A stretch of 64,000 bases of DNA, taken from NCBI RefSeq assembly GCF_040954835.1, contig NC_090696.1, forward strand, positions 76,631,722-76,695,721. Reading direction: 5' to 3'. This document shows positions 13,901 to 25,900 of this stretch, in pieces (position 1 is the stretch's first letter; each line of letters begins with the position of its first letter). The notes under the pieces were generated by a model, which did no database searches, was not told where the DNA came from, and saw nothing but the letters and a program-made list of their open reading frames with translations. Source of the DNA: Lepisosteus oculatus. Its lineage: Eukaryota; Chordata; Actinopteri; Semionotiformes; Lepisosteidae. The position numbers and the translations under genes were made by a program.

Positions 13901-16900
13901 AGGATGAGATAAACATGTTCAGTTTGCAAATAGCGTAAAAATGCTCCTTGACATTGAAGACCAGTGGGAAACAGACCTTGATTTCGTGCAGAGGCTGTCT
14001 TACAGAAGGCATATAGTATGTGCAGCTTGATTGCTAATAAGGAAGCAAGAGAATTTTTAATAAGTGTGCACTAAAGCAATGGCTAATTGCTGCAAATGTC
14101 AGTATTTTAGTAATGAACTATAATATGCTGAATTTTCCTCTCTTAGATGTATTTCTATTCAGATTTTTTGGGGTGACCCAGCAGTTTTGAATGCCAGTGT
14201 ATGCGATTGCACCCACTGTTTTCCCAGCAGGAGAGGGAACCCTCTTTATTATTGACTTGAAGATCTCATCTGTTCAGTTATCTCAGCCTGAATGTTGCCG
14301 TTTGAGCTGCTTGATACCGGCACGTTGCTTCGACGGCACAAACGCTATGCGAAGCTCAAATTGGCAAAACGGATCATTAATACACGCTGAAGTGAACCCT
14401 TCATTAATTACCGTTAGGTCAACGGGATCAAAGTGCTGTGGTTCTGCTCTCCAGTAGGAGTAAGAACACTCCTATTAGCCGAATCCATTCCGTTATGATG
14501 CCCCCGGTGTTATATTTATAAGGCTGATGTAAATCAAAACCACTGTGACGGGGCTCTGCTAAAATAAGGCGCACTGACAGCAGCGTCTGCAGAGAGGGAT
14601 ATTCGCTGTCCAAATGGAGATAATCTCATTCGTGGTTCCATTATGCGCTAGGAAATGAAGCTACCTTATGGCTTGTAATTGCTCAATAAATCTTGCCAGA
14701 GCTTCCAGTGGGGTCGGGCTGCTGCTCTGTTGCGCGTCGTAACACAGTTAGGAGGATCAGCTGATGCAGGAGCCGGTCTCGATGCCCTGCTAGACGGGCG
14801 GGAGCCCGGGTCCCGCCAGCCCAGACGCAGCGGCCGCGGGCGGGATGCTGGACGAGGCGGCCCCCGTAACCGGCTCTTCTCTTGCAGTGGACCGGGCCCG
14901 GCAGAAGAGCCCCCGGGACCGGCCCGCCCAGGCCGCCGGCCCGCCCGACCCGCTGCCCGCGGAGTCGCGGGCGCTGGGGGTCGCGCACTACCGGACGCAG
15001 TGCGAGAGGAGCGGCGAGCGCGCCGAGCGCCTGAGGGCCCTGCTGGCCGCGAGCGACTCCAGGTTCGAGGCCGTGGCGCTGGTGGTGCAGCACGTCCTGG
15101 CGCAGGTGAGCACGCGGCGCGCCGGGTTTCTCTCTCTCTCTCTTTCTCCGCCCGGGTTGTAGACCAGATCTCGCAGGGTGAGGCGTCGCTTGTGGTTGCA
15201 GCCTGCGCACAGGCTGCTGGCTTCACGGTCTGGACAGCTCTGTTGCAGTTGCCGGAGGAGTGTTTTCTAGTTAATTTTTGTTGACACTTGTGTTTCTACC
15301 TTGGAAAACAGTTGTTTCTTTTCACCCCTCTTATCTGCGGGAGGGAAAAAGAAGAGGCTCACCTAGTTGACAAACATTTCATGTACAGTCTTGCTCTCTT
15401 TTTGGGTTTTGCTTTTTGTTCCCTCAGTAGAGCATGTTGCAGATAACAGGGCCAGGTTTTTCAAAGCGCTGCTGATGTTCATGAAGCACGTTGTTGAAAC
15501 TCTGGTTACGACTGCCCTGCCGCTGCCTGAGAACAGCAGATTTTTCTTGTCTCTCTCGGCGTGTTCGGATGATGACCTGTCATGGCTGAAGCGCTGCTTT
15601 GAACCGGAGTTTCCCCAGAGAGTGTCATCGAGTCAGATGTTCTTGCTGGCTGGGCTGCTTGCTTTCATCTGCCTCTGTCCAGCCATTTTGTTATGCTGTT
15701 GCTACAACACAAGTCTCCCTCCGCCAGTGTTTCTTTAAGAGTGAGGCCCGATCGGCAGAGGGAGATGAGATCATGTTTGGCTGGAGAGTTGCACATTCCC
15801 CACATGCCTTTTTTTTTGTCCGTGCAGGACGAAAACGCTATTATGCAAGACATCCTATATGTCTGTTTTCTACTCGGCGAAACTGCCGATCTGCCAGGGG
15901 TGAAGAGTATATTTTGCTGACTTCATGCTGTCGCAGAGTCACTGAGGCCCTTCTGCTGCAGGCTGTGAAACTGGATTTAATTTATGGATGTAAAACTGTA
16001 GATTCAGGCGATTTACCACTCAAGGGTGGTGCTTCTTAAGAGGAAGTGTCTCCTCACAAGGGTTGCTGGGCTGAAATTGACTTATTATGAGAAGCACCGA
16101 CTGGGTGGCGTGAGAATTATTGCAGCGCGTGTTTTCTGAGTGTTATAATCGTTCTGAATTAATTTGACATGCACTAGAGCATTTTTGCTTCCTGCTGTCC
16201 AGTGGTAGTAGTGCTATATTAGTCGTGGTGTTCTGTACTGATGTGCTGATGTTTGTTTGTCATCGCACATTGTTTTGTTTCTGTCACTGCAGGTGTTTTC
16301 AGTTCAGTAGTGGAGAAGGCACCACGCCTGTGCTGGTGCCAGGATGTCAATCGTGTTGACGAGCAGAGCTGGGAATATATAGTGTGTGGGTATAGAAGCA
16401 GTGAAGTTGCCCTTTAAAAATGCTCCAGTGTTATTTCTAAGGCAAAGCTTGCGAAGTAGTCTGCAGTTCCTTCCAGCTGTTTACATTCACCACAGTGAAT
16501 ATCCAGCTCTGCCCCTAAATGAAATCTACAAATCTTGCCTCTGCACTTAAAGTTCCCCCCGCATGTGGAATAGCCCAGAGCTCATTTTCCCATTTAATCC
16601 CAAATAATTACTTTGCTCCATTTATAAAACAACTTTCTGAATATAAGCACCTTTTGGTTGGGGAATTTCATCACTCATGAGTGGTTTAATGCTGAAATTC
16701 TTAAGTGAATTCGATCAAGGACAAAAATCCCGTTTGGATTTTTTTATATAAACCATCAGTATCCATAGCTTAAATATGATATGCAGAACTTGTCTCATGT
16801 AAGTTATAGATTTAAATGACTGAATTTGTTTGAGAGGTTTCACATCTTTGTTGTCTGTTGTTGCAACATTATTCAGTTCTTAATGCTTTTAAGTTAGCCC

Positions 16901-19900
16901 CTAGTAGTATTGTGTAAAATGCTTGAATATATTTTGAGTTGTATTCATTTTTTCTGTGTATATATTAACGTCTAGATATCTTTTAGATGAAGCATTGTAC
17001 TGAAATGTTTCCTCTCGCTGTTGTTTGTTCTGATTCAGTTCTCTTACTTGCTGTTTTGACTGTTAACCTTCAATAGTGTGTGCTGTTGTTGGAGGGGATT
17101 CAGGGCACAGTGCTATTTTTGACCCCTTAGTCATGTTGGAGTAGCCTAACTATAGAATTGTCCTTGATTAAGTGGTGAAAAACAGGGACTGTAGAAAGCA
17201 CTGAGGGGAACAGTGTACCGAGAGAGTCCCAGCTTGCAGTGCAGACACAACAGCACAATCATTTACCTTATATGTTTCTGGCTTCAAAGTACAAGTATAG
17301 TCTTCTGCACTCAGGAGACACATTGCTAGCCTTTAATTTTAAGCCTGATGAAATATATTTTATCATGTAGAATGTACTTGGACCAGAAATATAAATTAAC
17401 AAGATAAATGACGAACTGAGAAGAAGACATGACTTTGTGCATTTACACAGGTGGTGTTTTAAAGATCTGGGAGGAAATCTCTGACTGAGATGGCTACATC
17501 CAAAGTGACAGATCTCCAAGAGTCCTTTAATCAGTGGCACAGTTAAAGTCTCTAAATACAGGGTGCAGTCTTAAAAGCCCGTTTTGTATCCTCGTGTTGT
17601 TACTTCTGTACTGTGAATGGCATTTTCAGGATGTGTCAAAGCCTTAAAAACAGCCATCAAGGGGTAAATAGCTAATCTTGTATTTAAATTTAAATCCACT
17701 GTTATCTGTTGCTTTTGGGGTGTACTGTGTTGTTGCTCAGTTATGGCCACTATCAGCCAGGCATGCCTGCTGCTGTGAAAATCCTGGTTTCTTTTAGGGT
17801 AAGAAAAAATGAAGCGAGGAGTTCTTCCACTTGCAGCCACCTGTTCTGAGTGTTGTTGGGGGCTGTTAGCATGTAAGGACTATATTAGTTTTGTCTAAAC
17901 TGACTTCTTATCATCTAGCAGCATGGGAAGAATTGTGTAATAGTGCTTGTATAAAATTCTTCAAGTAGGCAGCTGCCTCCGCATGGGTAGGCTGGAAAGG
18001 AACAAGTACAGGTTTATTCCTGCTGAAAAGAGAAGAAAAGAAACAACGTTTCAGCTGTGGAGCCGCCTTCTCTTCTCTTTCTCACACCTGAAGAAGGCTC
18101 CACAGCTGAAACATTGTTTCTTTTCTTCTCTTTTCAGCAGGAATAAACCTTTCCCTGTTCCTTTGTATAACGTACTATCCTGAAGAAACTTGGCACGCCA
18201 AAATTAGAAGTGATATTTTCACTTTGAAATTACAGCCATTATGCCATAAAATACTTAAATGGCATTTGTACTACCACAGTACATACTATACAGAGGTGTT
18301 TCCTTATTGCGTTTTTAGCAGAATATATATTTTTTAAAGGTGATGTTTATGATGCTGTTTTTAAATTATACAGTATCTTGTTAATATTGATTACACCCTT
18401 AAACTCCTTTCCAAAGAGAAATACTACATGCTTAGAATTTTACACTATGTACAGATCATTTGTTTTGAAATGCGAGTTAGTTTCATTTTAGAAGCTCGTG
18501 TAACAGATTGTCAGAGACCTTAAAGATCTCACAACATGTCTGAAACGCTGACAGGTGTTATGTGACGGTATCTTAATCTGCTAGCTAATGAATTCACTCA
18601 CCTCCTCAGTCCTGTCTTTAGACCGAGACTGGTGAAGACTGAATGCAAAAGTATAAATACTGTAGAATCGGCAACAGTTATAAACAACTGTCGGACTTGA
18701 AAGCCATTGTGAATCGAGTCCTGGAGTTTACAGTCATTGCCCCGAGCAGTGCGGTTTTTAATACCTTCCGAGAGAGGAGTTTCCATAGGGTGAGCATTGA
18801 GGTAGTGACACAGTGTCAGAGCTGCTGGTTCTACCTGTTTCATGCATCCAAAGAGCTCCCCTGCCATCTCCATCTCCCCTCGAGGACCTGGAAATCTGCC
18901 AGATTGCACATGTAACAGTTTTAACAGAATGCTTGAACCTTTCATTTTACATAGTTGGAGGGAGTTGTCAAGGTGCTAAATTACTGCTGCATTTGTTTAC
19001 CTTCAATAAAAGTGTTAACTGAAAAAAAAAATTGGCTCTGCTGGGTGTTTTGCTAATCGCCATTATAAGGCTCACTCGCCCAATTTCAACCTCAGGCTTG
19101 CTATCGGGGTGAAAGAGACGCATCTACAGTTGCCCATTAACAAGTCTTTTGTATGCTGTAACAGTTCTCCTCTAGGCTGCTGCAATAAATCACTAATGTC
19201 TGATTGTGAGTTATTTTTCTCTTCTCGCTAAAACTTCCCAGGTGAATTTCTACATGCCTTAACACAGAAGTCTTCCCTCCGATAGTTAAGGTTCTCAAAT
19301 ACCTGTACTTGCAGCTACATCACAGCGAGCTGATTAATGTACTAGCTCTCTTGAGGGTCTTTGAGTTGAGAGTACTATGCATAGGTATAGGTTTTATGGC
19401 TCTTGGGTAGTTGGCACAGTTTGTATCCAGGTCTTTTAGTCTGCATGTGTGATTAAGGCTTAGATGCAAAATACCCTTTCTTGCTCTTCACTTGCCATTT
19501 GTTCAAAGACTTTAATGGCTTGATAAGAGTCCTGAAAGATAAGGAAGGGCTTTGGACATTCAACTGAAATGTTTATCACTACCATCGTAACTTGACGCGA
19601 ACCAGGATCAGCATTTTAGTAAAACGAGAACACTGCAGACACTTAAACTGCTAGCTCCATTAAGTCATGTTCTAGTTTTATTCAGAGGAAAATAAATGTG
19701 AAGTGTATTCACGTGCAAGACTGAGGCACCAACTGTAATCTAGCACGTCGGATATCGATTAACATTTCAATAGGTAGTATCTACTGTTAGAAAAAGGGCT
19801 CACTGCAAGAGAGCGCTCCAAGTGCTCATTTTCTACAGTTTATCCTGCTTGATGCCATAGCTTTCAAGAAAGTCCAGGGCAGCTGGAGAGTTCCACATTA

Positions 19901-22900
19901 CCTGCGAGTTGTTTGGCTGATCCTGTTAGCGCTGAGTGAAATATTTACCTTAGCACATGTTGTAAGTGCTCAAGCCAGTTCTGTTTCTTACTGCCTTAGG
20001 CCGTTTTACAAATACTTCAATTGACAAAGCTACCGTGTAGACAGTATTGCCAGCTATTATTGTTAGTAGTAGTAATTTACAATAGTACTTATTTATACTG
20101 CTGAGCTTTTTTTCCTGAAGTAGTCTGGATGACGTACGTTCCTCAGTGGTACAACACCACTCGGGTTTTGAACTCGCAGCCTTGCAGTTGTAGGTCCAGA
20201 GCTGCAGGGACAGAAATACTGAAGGTGAAGTGTTTTTTTTTTACCCTGCCTGCAATTGCGGAGCGCAGGGTGGTTTAGGAACATTACAGTCTCGCTGATC
20301 TTAGTCCTGGAGAAAACCCGGGTTTTCTCTTCATGATATTGTCTCTACTTAAACTTCCAGAGCAGGAAAAAAATTGATTTGTGATACTGGAAATCTTAGC
20401 TGGGGCTGCCCAGGGAAAAGCAGTACAGGGGGATATTTCTAATGAAATTAAGTTTGACGGGAAAGGAGAGTGACGTGATTCATGAAGCAAGTTGAAGAAA
20501 GATCTGCCGGATTGTTTTTTTTTTTTACGGACACGTCCTCCAGGGTGTGGTGGTGATCTACTCTTTAACCCCTTTCATGAGGACAGTGGCTTCATCGATA
20601 GTCCTAATTCAGTTATCGCGTCATGCTGTGCAAACAGACGTGATAAACAGCTGATCGGTCGTTCATTCTTGTCGACGCAAAGCCTGTATGCTGCATGTCA
20701 GCGTGGGTCTTTTAAAAAATTAAATGCAGCTGTGCTCTCCACTTACAAAGCGCAAGACATTTTAAGTACGTGTCCGTTTAAGAGGATATTTGGTGCAGAA
20801 AGTGAACTGACCCCTTAAATTGTTAGACTGAACCGAAACCCATTCCAAAGACTTTGCATGTATATAGGATTAACATATTGATGGTAACGTTTCAGGTTTG
20901 ACCTCCACGGTTGTCTCTCGATCGTAAGCAAGCCTGGACAGATTGGCCTTCATTCAATTTTTTTGTGTGATTTTTGTGCCTGGATTATTTCGGCCTCAGC
21001 GGTGACTTAAAAACAGATGGGGTGACTATCACCCCTGTAGAGGTGCCTGCCCAAACCCAACACGTACAGTATGAAGAATATGAAGGACTGTAGGGGAGAG
21101 CTTTAAACGCTTCTAGCGACGGAAAGCATCCCACGCTGTGGAGCTGGGAGAGAGAGAGAAATGTACTTGTATGCGCTGCACCGCAGAGAAATGAGAGCCA
21201 GGCTCCCATTATCTGTGAGGAGGGCCGGGCGTGTTCCCCCGGCGTCGCGGCAGCGCCTCGGTAAGTGGTGATCGATCAGCTCAGTGTCAGACAAGACTCC
21301 CTGTTTTTCCATACGCGAAGGGCTGTGGCTTTTGAAGCAATCGCAGGCTGGCCCTGCGTTCAGAAAGAATACGGTAACTGGCTGCGGTAGCGCAGCAGCA
21401 GCAGTGAGAGTCAAGGGCCAATGGAGCTACTTTTGCAAGTCTCTTAAATGTAGACGGACCAGTTTCGTCCGTCCCCCCCCCCCCCTACCACCCCCCCCCC
21501 ATTTTGGATGTGGAGTTTCCACCTGCACTCGTGTGCCGTAGTTTCCACGCAGTGGAGCCGGGGACATGGGCTGCTCCGGCAGCAAAGCGTGCCTTTATAC
21601 TGCCTGTGCGGGGAAAACGGTAACTTCTTCTCTTTGTTTTGCACTGCAGCTTAAGCTCGGACCAAGGCGCTGGATGCTCGCACTCTTTCACCTTAAGTGG
21701 CTGCTCCGTTTGTTTCGCCTTTATCTATGTGGGTTTGTGTTTTCTGCCCTCTTTTTTTTTTTAATCGAATGGCAGTCGGGAAATATTCTTGAGCCTTTTA
21801 ACAGCAGCAGTTTAAATGTCCCGTGATGTTGCGTGAGTGCATTGTGGATTGGAGGATCTTGACTTTATTTAACTTGGTGCTCAGCCTCCGGAGGAAAGGG
21901 AGAGTTTTTAAGGGTGACTTAGTGTTTTTTTTCCCCTTCTCTGCGTTGAGAGAAGGCTGGATCTGGCTGAGGTGCTGCAGTGCTGGTTTCCCAACAGCTT
22001 TATTAGCGAGAAGTGCTGTTCTGGAGAGAGGGGATTGTTTTCTGTGCTTTACCTGCAGTGCCACAGTCCTCATCACAGCTGGACTGGAAATGCCAAATCG
22101 CTGTGGCACTGAGCAACAACAAAGGATTTTATAAACCTTCCAGCTTTTAAAAAAAAAATGCGGTTCTGTATGGCAAATGTTTCAAGGTAATATTGCCTTT
22201 ATTTAGATATTTGAATATGTGCATTTCATATTTGCTGAACATTTTGTGTCTCTGAACCAGATGTCCGATGCGGAGTATTTTTAGACGGCTGTGCCCAGTA
22301 CAATTACCCCAACAACAAATGTCATTTCCTTGCTGCAGTCCGCAGTATTTTAATCCATTTTCTGTTAACCAAACAAAATGCAACACAGTGCAGTTGTGAG
22401 GGCTGAAGGCGTGTAGCTGTCCGTCTGTGTTTAATATCCTGATCTAGTGTAAATCAACATTGTTTGCCAAAGTACGCTGCAGTTAGACTTTTAACCTTTA
22501 AGTGAATCTCCTCCAAATTTTAGATTTGTTACAGGGTTTTAGATGTCGGGATTTGTCATGAAGAGAGATAAACATGGACAGCGTTGTGCAAGCTGATAAT
22601 GATTTCAACAGGAATTTTAAACTCCCAGCTTCCAGGTTTCTTTGTGTTCAGTGTCAATAGTATTCCTGTCTTACAGGTGTGGCTGTAAAACCTTTAATGT
22701 TTTTTTTTTTGAAGAGATGTGCTGGCAAACGTCTGTAGTTCCGTATAGCTAGAAATCTGGTCAAAGATATAATCCCTAAAATATTTACTTAGTAACAAGT
22801 GTTTCCTTTCACAGCGCGAAGAAGCCCTGAAGCAGCGTAAGGAGTTATCACAGGAGCTCGTCAACCTGAGGTCAGAACTGGGTAAGGAAAATCTTAAAAT

Positions 22901-25900
22901 ATTTAAAAGGTGTGGAAACAACGTCCTTCAGTAACGGTGACTGCGTAGTTTTTTCTTCTGCAGAAGTTAAAAACTGTCATGTGGCTTTGGCTGAAAAGAA
23001 GGTAAATCCTGGCCAGGCCTAATTAGCTTATGTAGCAGTCACAAGTCTGGTAATCGATTAAATGCTAGCTGTACAGTTCTTGGGGCGGGATTCTCCTTTC
23101 TCCTATGTGGGGCAGTGCCTGCTTCTGACTGGTGCAGAAGGCCATTTTTCTGTGAACGATGTAAGAGTATTGGAGAGCTGTTGGATGATTTTATTGGCTT
23201 TGCGGGTCTGGTAGATCACTCTGGCATTGAATTCCCCTGGGACCTGTCAGCCTGACCCTAGCTCTCAGAAACCCTGCCACTACCCTGTCTCAGCCCAGTG
23301 GGGCCTCAGCACAAGAATGTCATACCAGTGAATGCCCTGTGCTTCGATAGCAACAGGCTCTGAAGTTTATCAGTTCATATCTTTTTTTTCTCCTTCTTAT
23401 TGGGAAGCTTGTGACATTTAACTGTTGTCATTGGGGTGGACAACTTTATTCAGTATTATAATTCATGAGATAAACAAGTTATGATGAATATGGAAAAATA
23501 CATGATTCACTGAGGCTTTAAAACTGTATGACAGATAATATCCATTGCCTTTTAGACTCCAAATTCACCAGTTCACCATCTCGTGTTTTAAAGCTACGGT
23601 TATACCCTTACACTTTAAACTTGCTGTGGCCTGAGGAAATGTGACATTGCACAAATTAATCTGTGTGCCTTGTTTCAATAACACCTTCTTCTGACGCACA
23701 AAAACAATTATGAGAACCCTGCTCTTGCTGCTGAAGCCAGAGACTTGCAGTAACTGAAATGGAAACACACTGATGCTATTCTGTGCACAACACTTTTTCC
23801 CCAACCCATCTCCAGTTTCAGACTTAAGCGTGAGTCTATTTTTCTGGTATCTGGTTTGCTTGAAAGTGTGGACAGTTGAGTTCTGTTGGCTCCTGTCCAA
23901 GCCTACGCTTTCTGTTCTGCAAGGCTTCATTACTTCTGAGTAACTCTCCCAGTCACAGCCCCACATTATCAGGCCTGTGACCCGTGTTAAGCATCACGGT
24001 TTGATATGATTAACATACTTTGCAGATACTGATACGTTCTTTAACAAAGCAACACATTGAAAATATCCTTTATAGTATCGGTTGCTTTGCAGTTTATCAT
24101 TAGGAAACATCTTGTATTTGTGTCTCTGGTTAATGAGCCTGGAAATGACCCATAACCTTTCTTACAGATATCTGTGGAATGTGTCGGTGTGCATGCCACA
24201 ACTTGATGTGTATCCTTGTGATTCACATATGCCTGAAAGCTGAACTCCTTTTAGTGAGGAATTTAAAACACTTCAAAATTGCTCCATTGCATGAAAATGT
24301 TTTTATCCTGCTGTCATGCATTCAAGGCTCATTCTTTGTTTCATTTAAGATGTAGTGAATAACCGTAAGATGAGTTACTCCTATATTCAAGATCTGCTGC
24401 AGGACACGTCCACGCCACAGAGAAATATTCCAACATCTTAAATGCAAATAACTTTTAAAACGGCATCTTACATAACAGGTGACACACCCTATATTTTTGA
24501 TAACACCTGTTTTAGTTCTTTGGAATCAAAAACTCCAGAATCAAAAAAAAAAAATCAGAACTTCCAAGCTGATATTTGTATCCGAATATTTTCAGTTCCT
24601 CCACATGCTCCCACTTGCCTGTCATCCTCAGGACAGTTTGTCTTTAATTTTATATTTAAGTTAGAAAATAGATCCATCAAACTTCCCATTCAGATCCAGT
24701 GTTGTCTCTCCTTGTTCCTGGTTTCTCACATACTGACACTTTTTTATTTAGAGTGCGCAGCTGTTGGGGAATTCTGTTCATTACCCTGTTTTCAGCAAAT
24801 TTAAACTACATATCATGTGATAAATACATCGTGTATTAGGCCTGTTTAAGCTCTACTATTTTAGATACTGCAGTTACACAAACAGTGGCAATTTAATGTG
24901 GCCCCAAGCTGGACTGATTTAACTAACTAGTGTGTAATTGTTGTAGTATCTCAAAGTTTCTTGAAACAAAGCTTTTCTTGTGAAATGGTGGCTGTTTTAT
25001 AGCTGATATCAATACCCAATTGGGAATCATGGAGAAATTTCCCAACTAAAAATAGATTGATAAATCTGTTGTGCATATTCCTTAGGAGTTATTGTACTGT
25101 TAGTTTTTGATTCATCTCGCAAGATAACGAAAGATATTCTCAGTACGTGATACCTTTTAGGTGGTTTTAGAGATTGCTGTGCTATTCATATTGTGGATAA
25201 TAGTTGAAGAAATGTCTGAAGTTGCAGTCCTATATGTTCTTTTTTTTGAAGATTCATGTTACTTTTCCGTTTCCCTCAGTCATTTTCTTTAAGATTAAAG
25301 ATTAAAACGTCTGACTCTCAGGAACTGTGCATTTCCCTGTGGGGTTAGCTGGACAGCTCCAGCTGAGAGGAGAAGGTTATCTGGTTAATGAGTTATATCG
25401 GTTAGGTTATTGATCTGAGAAGCTCTTCCGGCTTTTCCCTGTGGAGTCTCAGGCATTCCACTTTCATAATGTCTTTGTTTTTCTGGACACCTTTGACACT
25501 TTGTGTCCAGTAGTGTGGTATACTGTATCCCCTAATTTCCATTCAGTGGATTGAGCACTAATCTCGCCCTGCCTAATGTTCTGGGCTTGTTTGCCTAAAA
25601 CTGTGCCTCGCAGCTCTTGTGGTCCTGGGTTTGATTTCAGGCTGGGGCGACTTCCGAGTGCAGTTTCTGCCCATGTCTGCCTGGTTCTGCAGTTACCCCC
25701 CATCTGCCAGAGGAAAGCTGGCTATATAATTGTCTCTGAATCGTCCCCGATTGTGTGCCATGCATCTCTTCCCGGGTCTCGTCCTTCCTGAGCTCCAGGG
25801 TGTCATGACCTTCACCGGGTATAAACAGCTGTCTGACTAGTCTAGAGTTTATAGATCCTGGGGGTGTAAAACCAGCCCTCAAACTTTCAACTCGCCCAGC

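Larger units (their letters stand above)
15106..21565 (+). other. mtus1: MTUS1 intron with inverted repeat
   Basis: This is intron between the 14888 exon and the candidate first exon at 21566. It starts with a short CT-rich tract (15129-15150). It carries the inverted repeat at 17998-18162 and a tRNA-like antisense stretch near 20100-20230. From about 21100 it becomes GC-rich with C-runs near 21473-21500. Nothing else coding was recognised. Confidence 0.6.

Noticed and set aside
14666..15284. Several overlapping open frames of 100-200 codons on both strands
   Set aside because: They are by-products of the GC-rich MTUS1 exon at 14888-15105. Only the frame with splice sites and homology is kept.
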